A stretch of 19,762 nucleotides of DNA from Nonomuraea sp. GTDB taxonomy: Bacteria > Actinomycetota > Actinomycetes > Streptosporangiales > Streptosporangiaceae. Both the position numbers and the translations under genes were made by a program. The stretch is from positions 1 through 19,762 of the forward strand of contig JABFVJ010000344.1 in assembly GCA_013362835.1 (NCBI GenBank), written 5' to 3'. Below, in pieces: positions 5,874 to 12,893 of this stretch (positions are counted from its first letter, which is position 1; each line of letters opens with the position of its first letter). The notes under the pieces are model-generated. The model had not been told where the DNA came from. It did not search any database and worked only from the letters and a program-made list of their open reading frames with translations.

Positions 5874-8014
5874 GCGTCCCCCTTGCTCATGGGCTCCTCC
5901 TCGGAGGCTTCTTCTCGGGCGCGTTGGGTTCCCCGCTGGAACGCGGAGAACAGGTCGCGTACCTCGTCGGGAGAGCGTTCGGTCTGCGGCTCCGGCTCCT
6001 GCGGTTCGTCCTTGAGCTGCGGCGCCAGGTTGGCCTGGCGTACGCGCCTCGGCAGCCCGGCGTGGGTGCCCGAGGCGACCACCGCGAGCGCCTTCTTCCT
6101 CGTACGGCTCGGCAGCGCCGGCATCCCGTCACCCTCGACCGGCTTCGCCTCCTCGGCCATCAGCGAACGCGGCACGAGCACGATGACCGAGGTGCCGCCG
6201 AAGGGCGAGCGGCGGAGCTGGACCTTGATCCCGTGGCGTTCGGCGAGCCTGGCGACCACGAACAGGCCCAGCCTGTCGCTGTCGGCGAGGTCGAACTCGG
6301 GCGGCGCGGTCAGCAGGCGGTTGAAGGAGGCGTACTCGACGGCCGACAGCCCGAGGCCCTTGTCCTCGATCTCGATCGCGTAGCCGTTGCTGACCAGGTC
6401 GCCGCGGACCTGTACGACGGTGTCGGGAGGCGAGTAGATGGTGGCGTTCTCGACCAGCTCGGCCACGAGGTGGGTCAGGTCGGCCGCCGATCCGCCGTCG
6501 AACGCGCTCGCCGGCATGGTGTCGACGTCGACCCGGGTGTAGTCCTCGACCTCGGCCACCGCCGCCCGGACGATGTCGATCACGGGCACCGGCTTGCGCC
6601 ACGCCCGCGCGGGGGCCGAGCCCGACAGGATCATCAGGCTCTCGGCGTGCCGCCGCATGCGGGTGGTCAGGTGGTCGAGGCGGAAGAGCTCCTCCAGCCG
6701 GTCGGGGTCGTGCGTACGGCGCTGCATGCCGTCGAGCAGCGCGAGCTGCCGGTGCAGCAGGCCCTGCTTGCGCCGGGCGAGGTTGAGGAACACCTGGCCG
6801 ACCCCGCGCCGCAGCGCCGCCTGCCCGACGGCCGCCGTGACGGCGGTGCGCTGCACGGAGCCGAAGGCCCTGGCCACGTCGGTGATCTCCGCCGATCCGC
6901 TCACCTTGATGGTCCTGGCCTCCTTCCGCACGTCGACGTCCTCACCCTTGCGCAGCCTGTCCACGATGTCGGGCAGGCGTACCTCCGACAGCTCGACGGC
7001 GGCGGTGCGCAGCCCGTACAGCTCGCCCGCCAGGCGGCGACCGAAGCGTACAGAGATGATGATCGACGCGAGCACGGCTATCAACCCGAGGCCGCCCGCG
7101 AGGGAGATCTTCACGATGGTGCCGGTCGCGGCCTCCGAGGTGCGCTCGGTGAGCAGCGTGGCGGCGGCCGAGCCGTTGCGGTCGAGCTCGGCGGTGAGCC
7201 GGCTCACCGCCGACCGCCACTCCTCCGCCTCCGAGGGCGGCGTGCCCGTCTTGACGATCCTGGCCTCCAGCGCGGAGAAGGTCAGGAACGTCGCCGAGGC
7301 GAACACCTGCTCGTACGGCCTGCGCATCGCCACGTCGAGCCCCGCCATGCCCCGGGCGTGCAGGAACTTCCTGGAGGCGGCGTACTCGGTGAAGGCGACC
7401 CGCTCGGGCTCGGTGAGCCGCCTGTCGGCCAGGGCGCCGACGATGAGGGCGCTCTCCCTGGCGATCTGCTCCCTCGCGCCGCCCATGGCCTGCAGCGAGG
7501 ACGCCTGCTGGAAGATCGTCAGGTCGGAGACGGTCACCAGGTGGTCGTAGAGCATGAAGACGGAGTCGAGCACGAGGTTGTAGGCGACCAGCCCGGCGAG
7601 GCGGGATCCGATGCCGCCGTCGATGTCGGCCCGGATGAATTCGAGCCGGTCGAGCTGGTCGGTCAGGTCGTCGAGCGGCCCGCGAAGATCGTCGACCGCG
7701 TCGCCCGCCTCCGCGACGGCCTGGCGGAAGTCGGCCGCCGACTTGTCGGTACGGGCCCGCTGCGCGCGCAGCCCCTCACTGGGCTCACGGGCGGTGAACG
7801 CCTCGGCCGAGCGCTCCCGTTCGGTCTGCAGCTGCACGCCCAGGTCGGTGGAGGTCACGCCGAGGGTCTTGTACAGCGTGTCGGCCCGGAGGAGTGACTG
7901 TGCGTCGCCCATCGTCAGGTTGAGGACGAAACCCCAGAGCGCACTGAGAGACAGGAGGGGTAGCAGCAGCAATAAAAAGATCTTGAACCGAATTGACCGG
8001 TTTCGCGAGCCCAT
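5870..8014 (-). CDS. cvnA: CvnA-like sensor histidine kinase family protein (NIT, HAMP, HATPase_c) of the right conservon
   Basis: From ATG 8014 the protein has 714 residues. The start is preferred over ATG 8038 and GTG 8077: it has GAGG 7 bases upstream and places RSIRFK six residues in, as in the left copy; 8077 lies at or before the expected transcription start. Order: membrane helix about 11-32; NIT-like extracytoplasmic domain about 40-295 with LQTERERSAEAF; second helix about 303-325; HAMP-like linker; FRLDHLTTRMRRH at 444-456 (His448); N-box LVAELVENAT (Asn523); G1 box DKGLG (Asp551 to Gly555). The disordered C-terminal tail ends with RSPDEVRDLFSAFQRG, mirroring the left copy. It heads the operon cvnABCD and would pass a signal sensed outside the membrane to the roadblock/GTPase module; the signal is unknown. 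Confidence 0.9.
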   Translation of the reverse strand: MGSRNRSIRFKIFLLLLLPLLSLSALWGFVLNLTMGDAQSLLRADTLYKTLGVTSTDLGVQLQTERERSAEAFTAREPSEGLRAQRARTDKSAADFRQAVAEAGDAVDDLRGPLDDLTDQLDRLEFIRADIDGGIGSRLAGLVAYNLVLDSVFMLYDHLVTVSDLTIFQQASSLQAMGGAREQIARESALIVGALADRRLTEPERVAFTEYAASRKFLHARGMAGLDVAMRRPYEQVFASATFLTFSALEARIVKTGTPPSEAEEWRSAVSRLTAELDRNGSAAATLLTERTSEAATGTIVKISLAGGLGLIAVLASIIISVRFGRRLAGELYGLRTAAVELSEVRLPDIVDRLRKGEDVDVRKEARTIKVSGSAEITDVARAFGSVQRTAVTAAVGQAALRRGVGQVFLNLARRKQGLLHRQLALLDGMQRRTHDPDRLEELFRLDHLTTRMRRHAESLMILSGSAPARAWRKPVPVIDIVRAAVAEVEDYTRVDVDTMPASAFDGGSAADLTHLVAELVENATIYSPPDTVVQVRGDLVSNGYAIEIEDKGLGLSAVEYASFNRLLTAPPEFDLADSDRLGLFVVARLAERHGIKVQLRRSPFGGTSVIVLVPRSLMAEEAKPVEGDGMPALPSRTRKKALAVVASGTHAGLPRRVRQANLAPQLKDEPQEPEPQTERSPDEVRDLFSAFQRGTQRAREEASEEEPMSKGDA

Positions 8015-8042
8015 GTCCCAACCTCGAGTCGGGGGCATTTCC

Positions 8043-8061
8043 ACACCTTGTGTAAATACAC
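8043..8061. promoter_or_regulatory. Overlapping dyads in the leader of the right cvnA
   Basis: ACAC-ctt-GTGT at 8043-8053 overlaps GTGTA-aa-TACAC at 8050-8061, so a shared GTGT half-site can pair on either side. It lies between the extended -10 and the chosen start codon. It could be an operator for a dimeric regulator or two alternative mRNA hairpins; no regulator is indicated. Confidence 0.4.
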
Positions 8062-8066
8062 CTCCG

Positions 8067-8092
8067 GAAGATCGCACAGGAGACTAGCACCG
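8067..8092 (-). promoter_or_regulatory. Promoter/leader element of the right conservon
   Basis: On the minus strand an extended -10 (TGC then TAGTCT, plus-strand 8089-8081) is followed by GCGATCTTC. The 26 bases match the element before the left cvnA at 21 positions. In both copies a CTCC just after the -10 can pair with a downstream GGAG (here only 4 bp, plus-strand GGAG complement at 8062-8065). A -35 is not clear. Confidence 0.55.
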
Positions 8093-8136
8093 TTTATGCT
8101 CCCGGCGCAGTGGGAGGAACGGGATGATTACCGTGA

Positions 8137-8994
8137 TTATTGGGACATGATCTCCGGCTCCCGGCGGCCCGGGTGCAGCACCCTCCACAACCAGGCCAGC
8201 GCGACCAGCGAGATCACGATGAGTCCGGCCCAGTTCACCAGCGTGTACACGTGCACCTGCCACTCGGTGACGTGCGGGACCCGGCCGATCCGCAGCAGCT
8301 CGAACTGCCAGGGACGCCCGGTCAGGACCAGGGTGACCGCGATCGCGATGGCGGTCATCGAGTCCCACAGCGCGTGCAGCAGCGAGACGCCGAGATAGCT
8401 CAGCACGACGGGCCCGGTGAGGTGGCCCCGGGCGGCGAACAGCACGCCGCCGAGTATCGCCGTCCACAGGCCGTGGCCGACGGGGGCCAGGACGCCCCTC
8501 AGGATCTCGGTCTCGACCAGCTGGGACAGTGACAGGCCGTCGGCCGTGAACAGGGCGTTGAAGGCGTATCCGGCGCTCTCGAAGGCGGCGAAGCCGAAGC
8601 CCACGGTCGCGCCCAGCACGACGCCGTCCCTGGGGGAGCGCCTGAGCGTGCGCCGGGTGACGAACATCAGCGCGGCCAGCTTCACGCCCTCCTCGATCAG
8701 GCCGACCAGGGCGTACACGAGGATCGTGGGCCGGATCAGCCAGCTCTCCAGCAGCGAGGCGCCGAGCACCCCGAGCACCCCGCCGACCACGAACGCCATG
8801 AACAGCAGCTCGACCGTGACCACCGGGGAGCGGGCCCGGCCGTGCGCCCACACCACGAAGGTCACCGGCACCAGGAAGCTGCCGAACAGCACGACGGTCG
8901 GCACGAGGTTGGAGTTGGAGGTCCAGGCCGTGACGGCGACCGTGGCCGCCCACAGGACCAGCCCGATCAGGAAGACCCGCTGCCAGAGCCTCAC
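8137..8994 (-). CDS. PrsW-family intramembrane metalloprotease
   Basis: Reading from GTG 8994, the product has 285 residues and about eight membrane helices. All PrsW motifs are present: EEGVK at 101-105 (Glu101, Glu102, Lys105), FAAFE at 135-139, His174 in APVGHGLW, and HALWD at 207-211. PrsW proteases of this CPBP-like superfamily cleave membrane substrates, in Bacillus the anti-sigma factor RsiW. The target here is unknown and no anti-sigma gene is in the window. The start overlaps the stop of the upstream oxidoreductase gene as GTGA, so the two are translationally coupled, which suggests a shared membrane role. The longer open frame up to 9402 is the antisense-frame extension inside the oxidoreductase and is arginine-rich shadow sequence. 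The gene ends 45 bp before the right conservon's promoter element. Confidence 0.9.
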   Translation of the reverse strand: MRLWQRVFLIGLVLWAATVAVTAWTSNSNLVPTVVLFGSFLVPVTFVVWAHGRARSPVVTVELLFMAFVVGGVLGVLGASLLESWLIRPTILVYALVGLIEEGVKLAALMFVTRRTLRRSPRDGVVLGATVGFGFAAFESAGYAFNALFTADGLSLSQLVETEILRGVLAPVGHGLWTAILGGVLFAARGHLTGPVVLSYLGVSLLHALWDSMTAIAIAVTLVLTGRPWQFELLRIGRVPHVTEWQVHVYTLVNWAGLIVISLVALAWLWRVLHPGRREPEIMSQ

Positions 8995-10451
8995 GTGGTC
9001 AGCTCCCGCACGGCCCTGCGCGCGGCGACGACGGCCGCGTCGCGGCCCGCCGCCGGCTCGGAGTCCGACCCGGCGATGGCGATCCTGCCGAACCGCCTGC
9101 GCGCGAGGTCGGCGGGGAACGGCCCGTCGGGGTAGAAGGGGTGCCACGGCCTGCAGTACGCCAGGGCCCGGCCGTGCCCCCACCGGTGCACGGTGACCGC
9201 CTCGATCCCGGCACGCCGGCCGAGCAGCCGGGCGACCTGGTCGCGCACGCTGTGTTCCAACCGCTCGTACGGCGTCGCGAGCAGTTCCTCCCGCCCCGCC
9301 GCCGCCCCCGCGACCGGCCCCAGCTCCGACCGGCACGGCGTGGCCAGCAGGCGCAGCCCGTCCGCCGTGGGCTCGCTCAGGCACCAGTACGCCCCCGTCC
9401 ACCGCGTACGCCCGGTTCGCGCCCGCCCGCCGCGCAGCCGTACGTCCGCCTCCAGCACCGGCAGCCGTACGGCCCGCCGCAGCGCCTCCCGCTGCTCGTC
9501 GGGCAGGTCGGGCACCAGGTAGGGGATGACCGCGCTCCAGCAGGCCATGATCACCGATTCGGCCGCGACGGTCCTGAGCCGATGCCCGTCGAAGTAGGCG
9601 ACCACCACGGACGCGTCCCCGTGCCGTACGGACACCACCGGGCTGGACGGCCGCACCGCCGCCCGCCCCCCGGCCCTCCGCTCACCGCCGCCACCGGCCG
9701 CCGAGGCGAACCGGGACGGCTTGTCCAGCCCCAGACCGCCGAACCCCGGGTACCCGGCCGCCCAGGCGTCGACCGCCCCGAGCGCCCGGCTGTCGTAGGC
9801 GCGTTCGGCGCACGGCAGGGTCCTGCAGAACCGTTCGACGTCGGGGTGCGCGCCGCAGACCTCCAGCAGGAAGGCGGAGTACGTCAGCCCGGCCAGCCGC
9901 TCCTGCCTGTCCTCCTGGGACAGCCCGGGGAACCAGTCGGGCGGGTCCTCGCGCAGCACGCGCAGGTCCTCGACGGCCCTCCTGGCGAGCGGCGGCCCCG
10001 GCCGGTCGGCGGCGACCAGGGCGTCGGCGCCGAAGCTCTCCCTGTCGCACATCACGCTGCCCGGCGGCCGGCCGTCGAACGCGGCGGGTCCGCGTACCTC
10101 GTCGTGGTTGTCGAGGACGAGCACCCGCCCGCCCGGGTCCACGCGCAGCCACTCCTCGGCCGCGCCGAGCCCGCTGCGCCCGCCGCCGACGACCACCAGG
10201 TCGTAGGTCTCGCCGGTGGGCTCGGGCGGGCCCGCGTACCGCCAGAAGCGGCCGTCGCGCAGCGCGTGCGGCACGCTGAGCGCCTCAGGGGTGTCGCCGC
10301 GCAGCCCGCCGTACGCCTCCCGCGGGTTGACAGGAGTCTTGGCCACCGCGCTGCCCAGGGCGCCGACCGTAATCCCGTCGAACAAGTCACGGCGGGAAAT
10401 GGGCACATCCATCCCGAGGTCGCGCGGATTGCTGCTCATGAGGGCGATCAT
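8991..10451 (-). CDS. TAT-signal FAD-dependent oxidoreductase, spermidine-dehydrogenase-like (reduced form)
   Basis: From ATG 10451 (GGAG 5 bases upstream) the protein has 486 residues; ATG 10439 is the alternative. The N-terminus holds a twin-arginine motif SRRDLF at 19-24 preceded by LGMD, as in spermidine-dehydrogenase-like proteins, followed by GLRGDTPEALSVPHALRDG. The Rossmann FAD motif GGGRSG is at 89-94 after YDLVVV, with the ribose-binding acidic residue in VLVLDNHDE. Middle segments such as HPDVERFCRT and AWAAGYPGFGGLGLD and the C-terminal RIAIAGSDSEPAAG agree with this family. Family members oxidise polyamines or similar substrates in the periplasm or outside the membrane. This copy is well short of the roughly 600 or more residues usual, and the usual GGHA after the first strand-turn region is RGPA, so substrate and even activity are uncertain. 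It is coupled to the PrsW protease gene. Confidence 0.75.
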   Translation of the reverse strand: MIALMSSNPRDLGMDVPISRRDLFDGITVGALGSAVAKTPVNPREAYGGLRGDTPEALSVPHALRDGRFWRYAGPPEPTGETYDLVVVGGGRSGLGAAEEWLRVDPGGRVLVLDNHDEVRGPAAFDGRPPGSVMCDRESFGADALVAADRPGPPLARRAVEDLRVLREDPPDWFPGLSQEDRQERLAGLTYSAFLLEVCGAHPDVERFCRTLPCAERAYDSRALGAVDAWAAGYPGFGGLGLDKPSRFASAAGGGGERRAGGRAAVRPSSPVVSVRHGDASVVVAYFDGHRLRTVAAESVIMACWSAVIPYLVPDLPDEQREALRRAVRLPVLEADVRLRGGRARTGRTRWTGAYWCLSEPTADGLRLLATPCRSELGPVAGAAAGREELLATPYERLEHSVRDQVARLLGRRAGIEAVTVHRWGHGRALAYCRPWHPFYPDGPFPADLARRRFGRIAIAGSDSEPAAGRDAAVVAARRAVRELTT

Positions 10452-10538
10452 CAGCACTCCGGCCAAAAACCTCACATGGGCGCGCAGCGCTTCGAGAAAC
10501 ATTTTGCGCGGCCTATTACCGCGAATGCCCGTTTGGAG

Positions 10539-10544
10539 TAGCGT
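10539..10544 (+). promoter_or_regulatory. Possible -10 (TAGCGT) of the nfeD-like/flotillin pair
   Basis: TAGCGT lies 28 bp before the GTG start at 10573, in the AT-richer divergent gap. The same hexamer occurs 35 bp before the lipoprotein start (12170-12175). No good -35 is seen at standard spacing, so this is a weak call. Confidence 0.25.
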
Positions 10545-10572
10545 CCGGAATGAAGCGAGCGGGGGGAGAGCG

Positions 10573-10773
10573 GTGGTCGGCAAGCAGGGCAGGGTCACGG
10601 GAAGGATCGGCCCTGGGCTCGTCGGCGAGGTCATGATCCCGATCAGGGGCGGCGTCGAGGCCTTCTACGCCCATCCCAGCCTGCCCGATGAGGAGTTCGG
10701 CCTGGGCGCCATCGTCGTCGTCGTGGAGTACTTCCCCCCGCGCACGGTCTACGTGGCCAGAGCACTCATCTAG
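10573..10773 (+). CDS. Short NfeD-like OB-fold protein (66 residues)
   Basis: The GTG at 10573 follows a strong GGGGGGAG ribosome binding site. The product begins MVGKQGRVTGRIGPGLVGEV and looks like a single small beta-barrel: GKQGRVTGRIGPG, then GEVMIPIRGGVEAFYAH, then GAIVVVVEYFPPRTVYVARAL. This is the pattern of the soluble OB-fold domain at the C-terminus of NfeD proteins, which usually carry membrane helices in front of it (about 140-180 residues or more). Here the membrane part is absent. NfeD proteins act with SPFH/flotillin partners and the next gene is a flotillin, which supports the call; the stop TAG overlaps that gene's ribosome binding site. Function is presumably assistance in flotillin assembly. 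Longer frames that read through from 10216 are extensions without start signals. Confidence 0.75.
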   Translation: MVGKQGRVTGRIGPGLVGEVMIPIRGGVEAFYAHPSLPDEEFGLGAIVVVVEYFPPRTVYVARALI

Positions 10774-10782
10774 GAGGGCCGG

Positions 10783-12135
10783 ATGTCCCCCGAGGTCTAC
10801 ATCGCCGGCGGCGCCGCAATTCTCGCGATCGTCGTCGTGATCCTGCTGTTCAAGGCCGTCTGGCGGGTCGCCGAGCCCAACGAGGCCCTGATCATCTCCG
10901 GCCTGGGCGCCCGCCGCCGCAACGAGGGCGTGGACAGCCTCGGCTTCAAGATCATCACAGGCAAGGGCGCGGCGGTGCTCCCCGGCTTCCAGGCGGCCAG
11001 ACGGTTACGCCTCGACACCCGGGCCGCCAACCTCCAGGTCTCCTGCGTCACCCAGCAGGGCATCCCCGTGCACATCCGCGGCGTCGTCATCTACAAGGTC
11101 GGCGACGACCTGTCCTCGATCGCCAACGCCGCCCGCCGCTTCCTCGACCAGCAGGACTTCATGACCAGCGCGATCCACGAGCTGTTCACCGGGCACCTGC
11201 GCTCGATCATCGGCAACCTCACCATCGAGGACCTGATTCTCAACCGCGAACGCCTGACCAGCGAGACCAGGGCCTCGGCCGCCGACGAGATGAGCAAGCT
11301 CGGCCTGATCGTGGACTCCCTGCAGATCCAGGAGATCGACGACGAGACCGGCTACATCGTCAACCTCGGCAAGCCGCACGCCGCCAGGGTCGCCGCCACC
11401 GCCCGCATCGCCGAGGCGCAGCGCGACCAGGAGGCCACCGAGGCCGAGCAGGTGGCCGCCGCCAACAAGGCCGCCGCCTGGCGCGACGCGCAGATCAAGC
11501 AGGCCGCCTTCCAGGCCGAGATCGACCGGGCCCAGGCCCTGGCCCGCCAGGCGGGGCCGCTGTCGGAGGCGAGCGCCCGCCAGGAGGTCGTCGTCCAGGA
11601 GACCAGGGCCGCCGAGCTGGAGGCCCAGCTCTCCGAGCAGCGGCTGCAGTCGCAGGTACGCAAGCCCGCCGACGCCAAGGCGTACGAGACCGTCACGCTC
11701 TCGCAGGCCGAGCGGGACGCCCGCATCGCGCAGGCGGAGGCCGAGGCCAGGGCGACCAGGATCACGGGTGAGGCCGAGGCCCAGGCGGCGCAGGCGCGCG
11801 GGCTGGCCCAGGCGGAGGCGACCAAGGCGCTGGGCCTGGCGGAGGCCGAGGCCATCAGGGCGCGCGCCGAGGCGCTCAAGGACAACCAGGAGGCCGTCAT
11901 CGCCCAGCAGCTCGCCGAGCGCTGGCCGGAGGTCGTCGAGGCGGGCGCCAAGGCGTTCGGGAACGTGGACCACATGGTCGTGCTGAACGGCGCCCAGGGC
12001 GTGGAGGAAATGCTGGCGAAGGCGCTCACCCTGGGCGGCACCGGGCTGGGCCTGGCGAGGGCGCTGCTCAACGGCGGATCCGCAAATGGCGCCGAACCCG
12101 AAATCATTCGTAAAACAGCTGAATCCCGCGAATAG
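10783..12135 (+). CDS. Flotillin-family SPFH/band 7 membrane scaffold protein
   Basis: A 450-residue protein from ATG 10783 with GGAGG upstream. An N-terminal membrane anchor (about 5-26) is followed by the SPFH domain (about 30-200, with RVAEPNEALIISGLGARR and DLILNRERLTSETRASAADEMSKLGLIVDSLQIQEI), then a long alanine/glutamate-rich coiled coil (about 205-375, many AEA and QAEAEAR turns), and a C-terminal segment with VIAQQLAERWPEVVEAGAKA and NGAQGVEEMLAKA. This matches bacterial flotillins (YuaG/FloT-like), which form membrane microdomain scaffolds. It is the downstream partner of the NfeD-like gene, 9 bp apart, in the classic NfeD-flotillin arrangement. The tail GSANGAEPEIIRKTAESRE is probably disordered. 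It ends with codons that are AT-richer than the rest. Confidence 0.92.
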   Translation: MSPEVYIAGGAAILAIVVVILLFKAVWRVAEPNEALIISGLGARRRNEGVDSLGFKIITGKGAAVLPGFQAARRLRLDTRAANLQVSCVTQQGIPVHIRGVVIYKVGDDLSSIANAARRFLDQQDFMTSAIHELFTGHLRSIIGNLTIEDLILNRERLTSETRASAADEMSKLGLIVDSLQIQEIDDETGYIVNLGKPHAARVAATARIAEAQRDQEATEAEQVAAANKAAAWRDAQIKQAAFQAEIDRAQALARQAGPLSEASARQEVVVQETRAAELEAQLSEQRLQSQVRKPADAKAYETVTLSQAERDARIAQAEAEARATRITGEAEAQAAQARGLAQAEATKALGLAEAEAIRARAEALKDNQEAVIAQQLAERWPEVVEAGAKAFGNVDHMVVLNGAQGVEEMLAKALTLGGTGLGLARALLNGGSANGAEPEIIRKTAESRE

Positions 12136-12140
12136 CGACG

Positions 12141-12182
12141 TTACTCGGCTCCTTACTCTCCGCTTCCTCTAGCGTTTTACTC
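12141..12182 (+). repeat. Three TTACTC hexamers in phase before the lipoprotein gene
   Basis: TTACTC occurs at 12141-12146, 12153-12158 and 12177-12182, that is at spacings of 12 and 24 bp. TAGCGT (12170-12175), a possible -10, lies between the second and third copies. This could be a repeated binding site, but with six-base units chance is not excluded. Confidence 0.3.
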
Positions 12183-12210
12183 AATGACGCAAGAGTGAAG
12201 GGGAGAGCTC

Positions 12211-12891
12211 ATGCTTAAGGCCATTTCGGGGATATGTCTGAGCATGATGGCCGTCGCCGGATGCTCCTCCGGCGAGACCGGGAGCCCGGCGGCCGGATCG
12301 GCGTCCCCGTCCGCGTCGTCCGCCTCGGCGGAGTCGGCCAGGCTGCGGGCCGCGCTGCTGCCCGCGCCCAAGGGCATGCGCATCGCGTACGGGCCCGAGC
12401 TCGGGGCGTTCGGGTCGCTCAAGTCCACCCAGCAGGGCCTCGCGGCGATCCGCCAGGCCAAGCTGGAGCGGCCGGAGTGCGCGGGGGCCGCCCAGCTCGA
12501 CGCCGCCAGCCCGGAGGTCGCCAAGGCGCCCGCCGCCGTGATCGCCTTCGCCGCCGCCCGCGGCTCGATCACGCAGGCCGTCGTGTCGATGCCGAGCGCG
12601 GAGCTGCCCGAGCCGCTGCCGCAGCAGTGCGCCGCCTACAAGGCGACCGTCGGCGGCTCCGAGGTGACCTACCGCACGCAGACCCTGGCCATGCCGACCA
12701 AGGGGGACGAGTCGCGGGCCTACCTGACCACGGCCTCGGGCGGCAAGAACCACGCGCAGATCGGGTCGGTCGTGATCAGGCGCGACAAGCTGGTCATGAG
12801 CATGCTCGTGGTCGGCCAGAAGGTGAAGCCCGCCGGCCTGTTCGAGCTCGCCCGCCTCGCCGACCAGAACCTGGCGCGCGTCACCCGCTGA
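12211..12891 (+). CDS. Putative secreted lipoprotein
   Basis: This 226-residue protein begins MLKAISGICLSMMAVAGCSS and has a lipobox VAGC with the modified Cys18, so it should be exported and lipid-anchored. A Ser/Ala/Pro-rich linker (about 19-42) leads to a globular domain containing LPAPKGMRIAYG and two cysteines, Cys90 and Cys140, that could form a disulfide. This arrangement resembles the sensor-like extracellular domains of PknH_C type in actinobacterial lipoproteins, but similarity is weak and I do not assign a function. The ATG at 12211 has GGGGAGAG five bases upstream. It sits 75 bp after the flotillin gene in the same direction with its own likely promoter, and ends 2 bp before the stop of the convergent glycosyltransferase. 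Confidence 0.78.
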   Translation: MLKAISGICLSMMAVAGCSSGETGSPAAGSASPSASSASAESARLRAALLPAPKGMRIAYGPELGAFGSLKSTQQGLAAIRQAKLERPECAGAAQLDAASPEVAKAPAAVIAFAAARGSITQAVVSMPSAELPEPLPQQCAAYKATVGGSEVTYRTQTLAMPTKGDESRAYLTTASGGKNHAQIGSVVIRRDKLVMSMLVVGQKVKPAGLFELARLADQNLARVTR

Positions 12892-12893
12892 CC

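Noticed and set aside
5924..7897. 657-codon open frame on the plus strand over the right cvnA
   Set aside because: Same shadow pattern; the minus-strand frame has a complete recognised domain set.
4554..8014. GTPase, roadblock and sensor set as an antiphage or toxin-type defence system
   Set aside because: The layout is exactly the known conservon, a signalling operon of actinobacteria; nothing nearby indicates a nuclease, toxin or other effector.
8015..8077. GTG 8077 or ATG 8038 as start of the right CvnA-like protein
   Set aside because: 8077 falls at or before the expected transcription start. 8038 is possible (AAGGTG upstream) but 8014 aligns better with the left copy and has GAGG at good spacing.
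8099..8116. CTCCC/GGGAG hairpin as terminator after the PrsW gene
   Set aside because: Only a 5-bp stem with an 8-base loop and no following T run on the minus strand; it lies just upstream of the conservon promoter and may be incidental.
8995..9402. Extension of the PrsW reading frame upstream of 8994
   Set aside because: The extension is arginine/alanine-rich low-complexity sequence antisense-frame to the flavoprotein gene and lacks membrane or family features.
12141..12182. TTACTC copies as a CRISPR-like array
   Set aside because: Units are six bases, spacers are 6 and 18 bases, and there are no cas genes.
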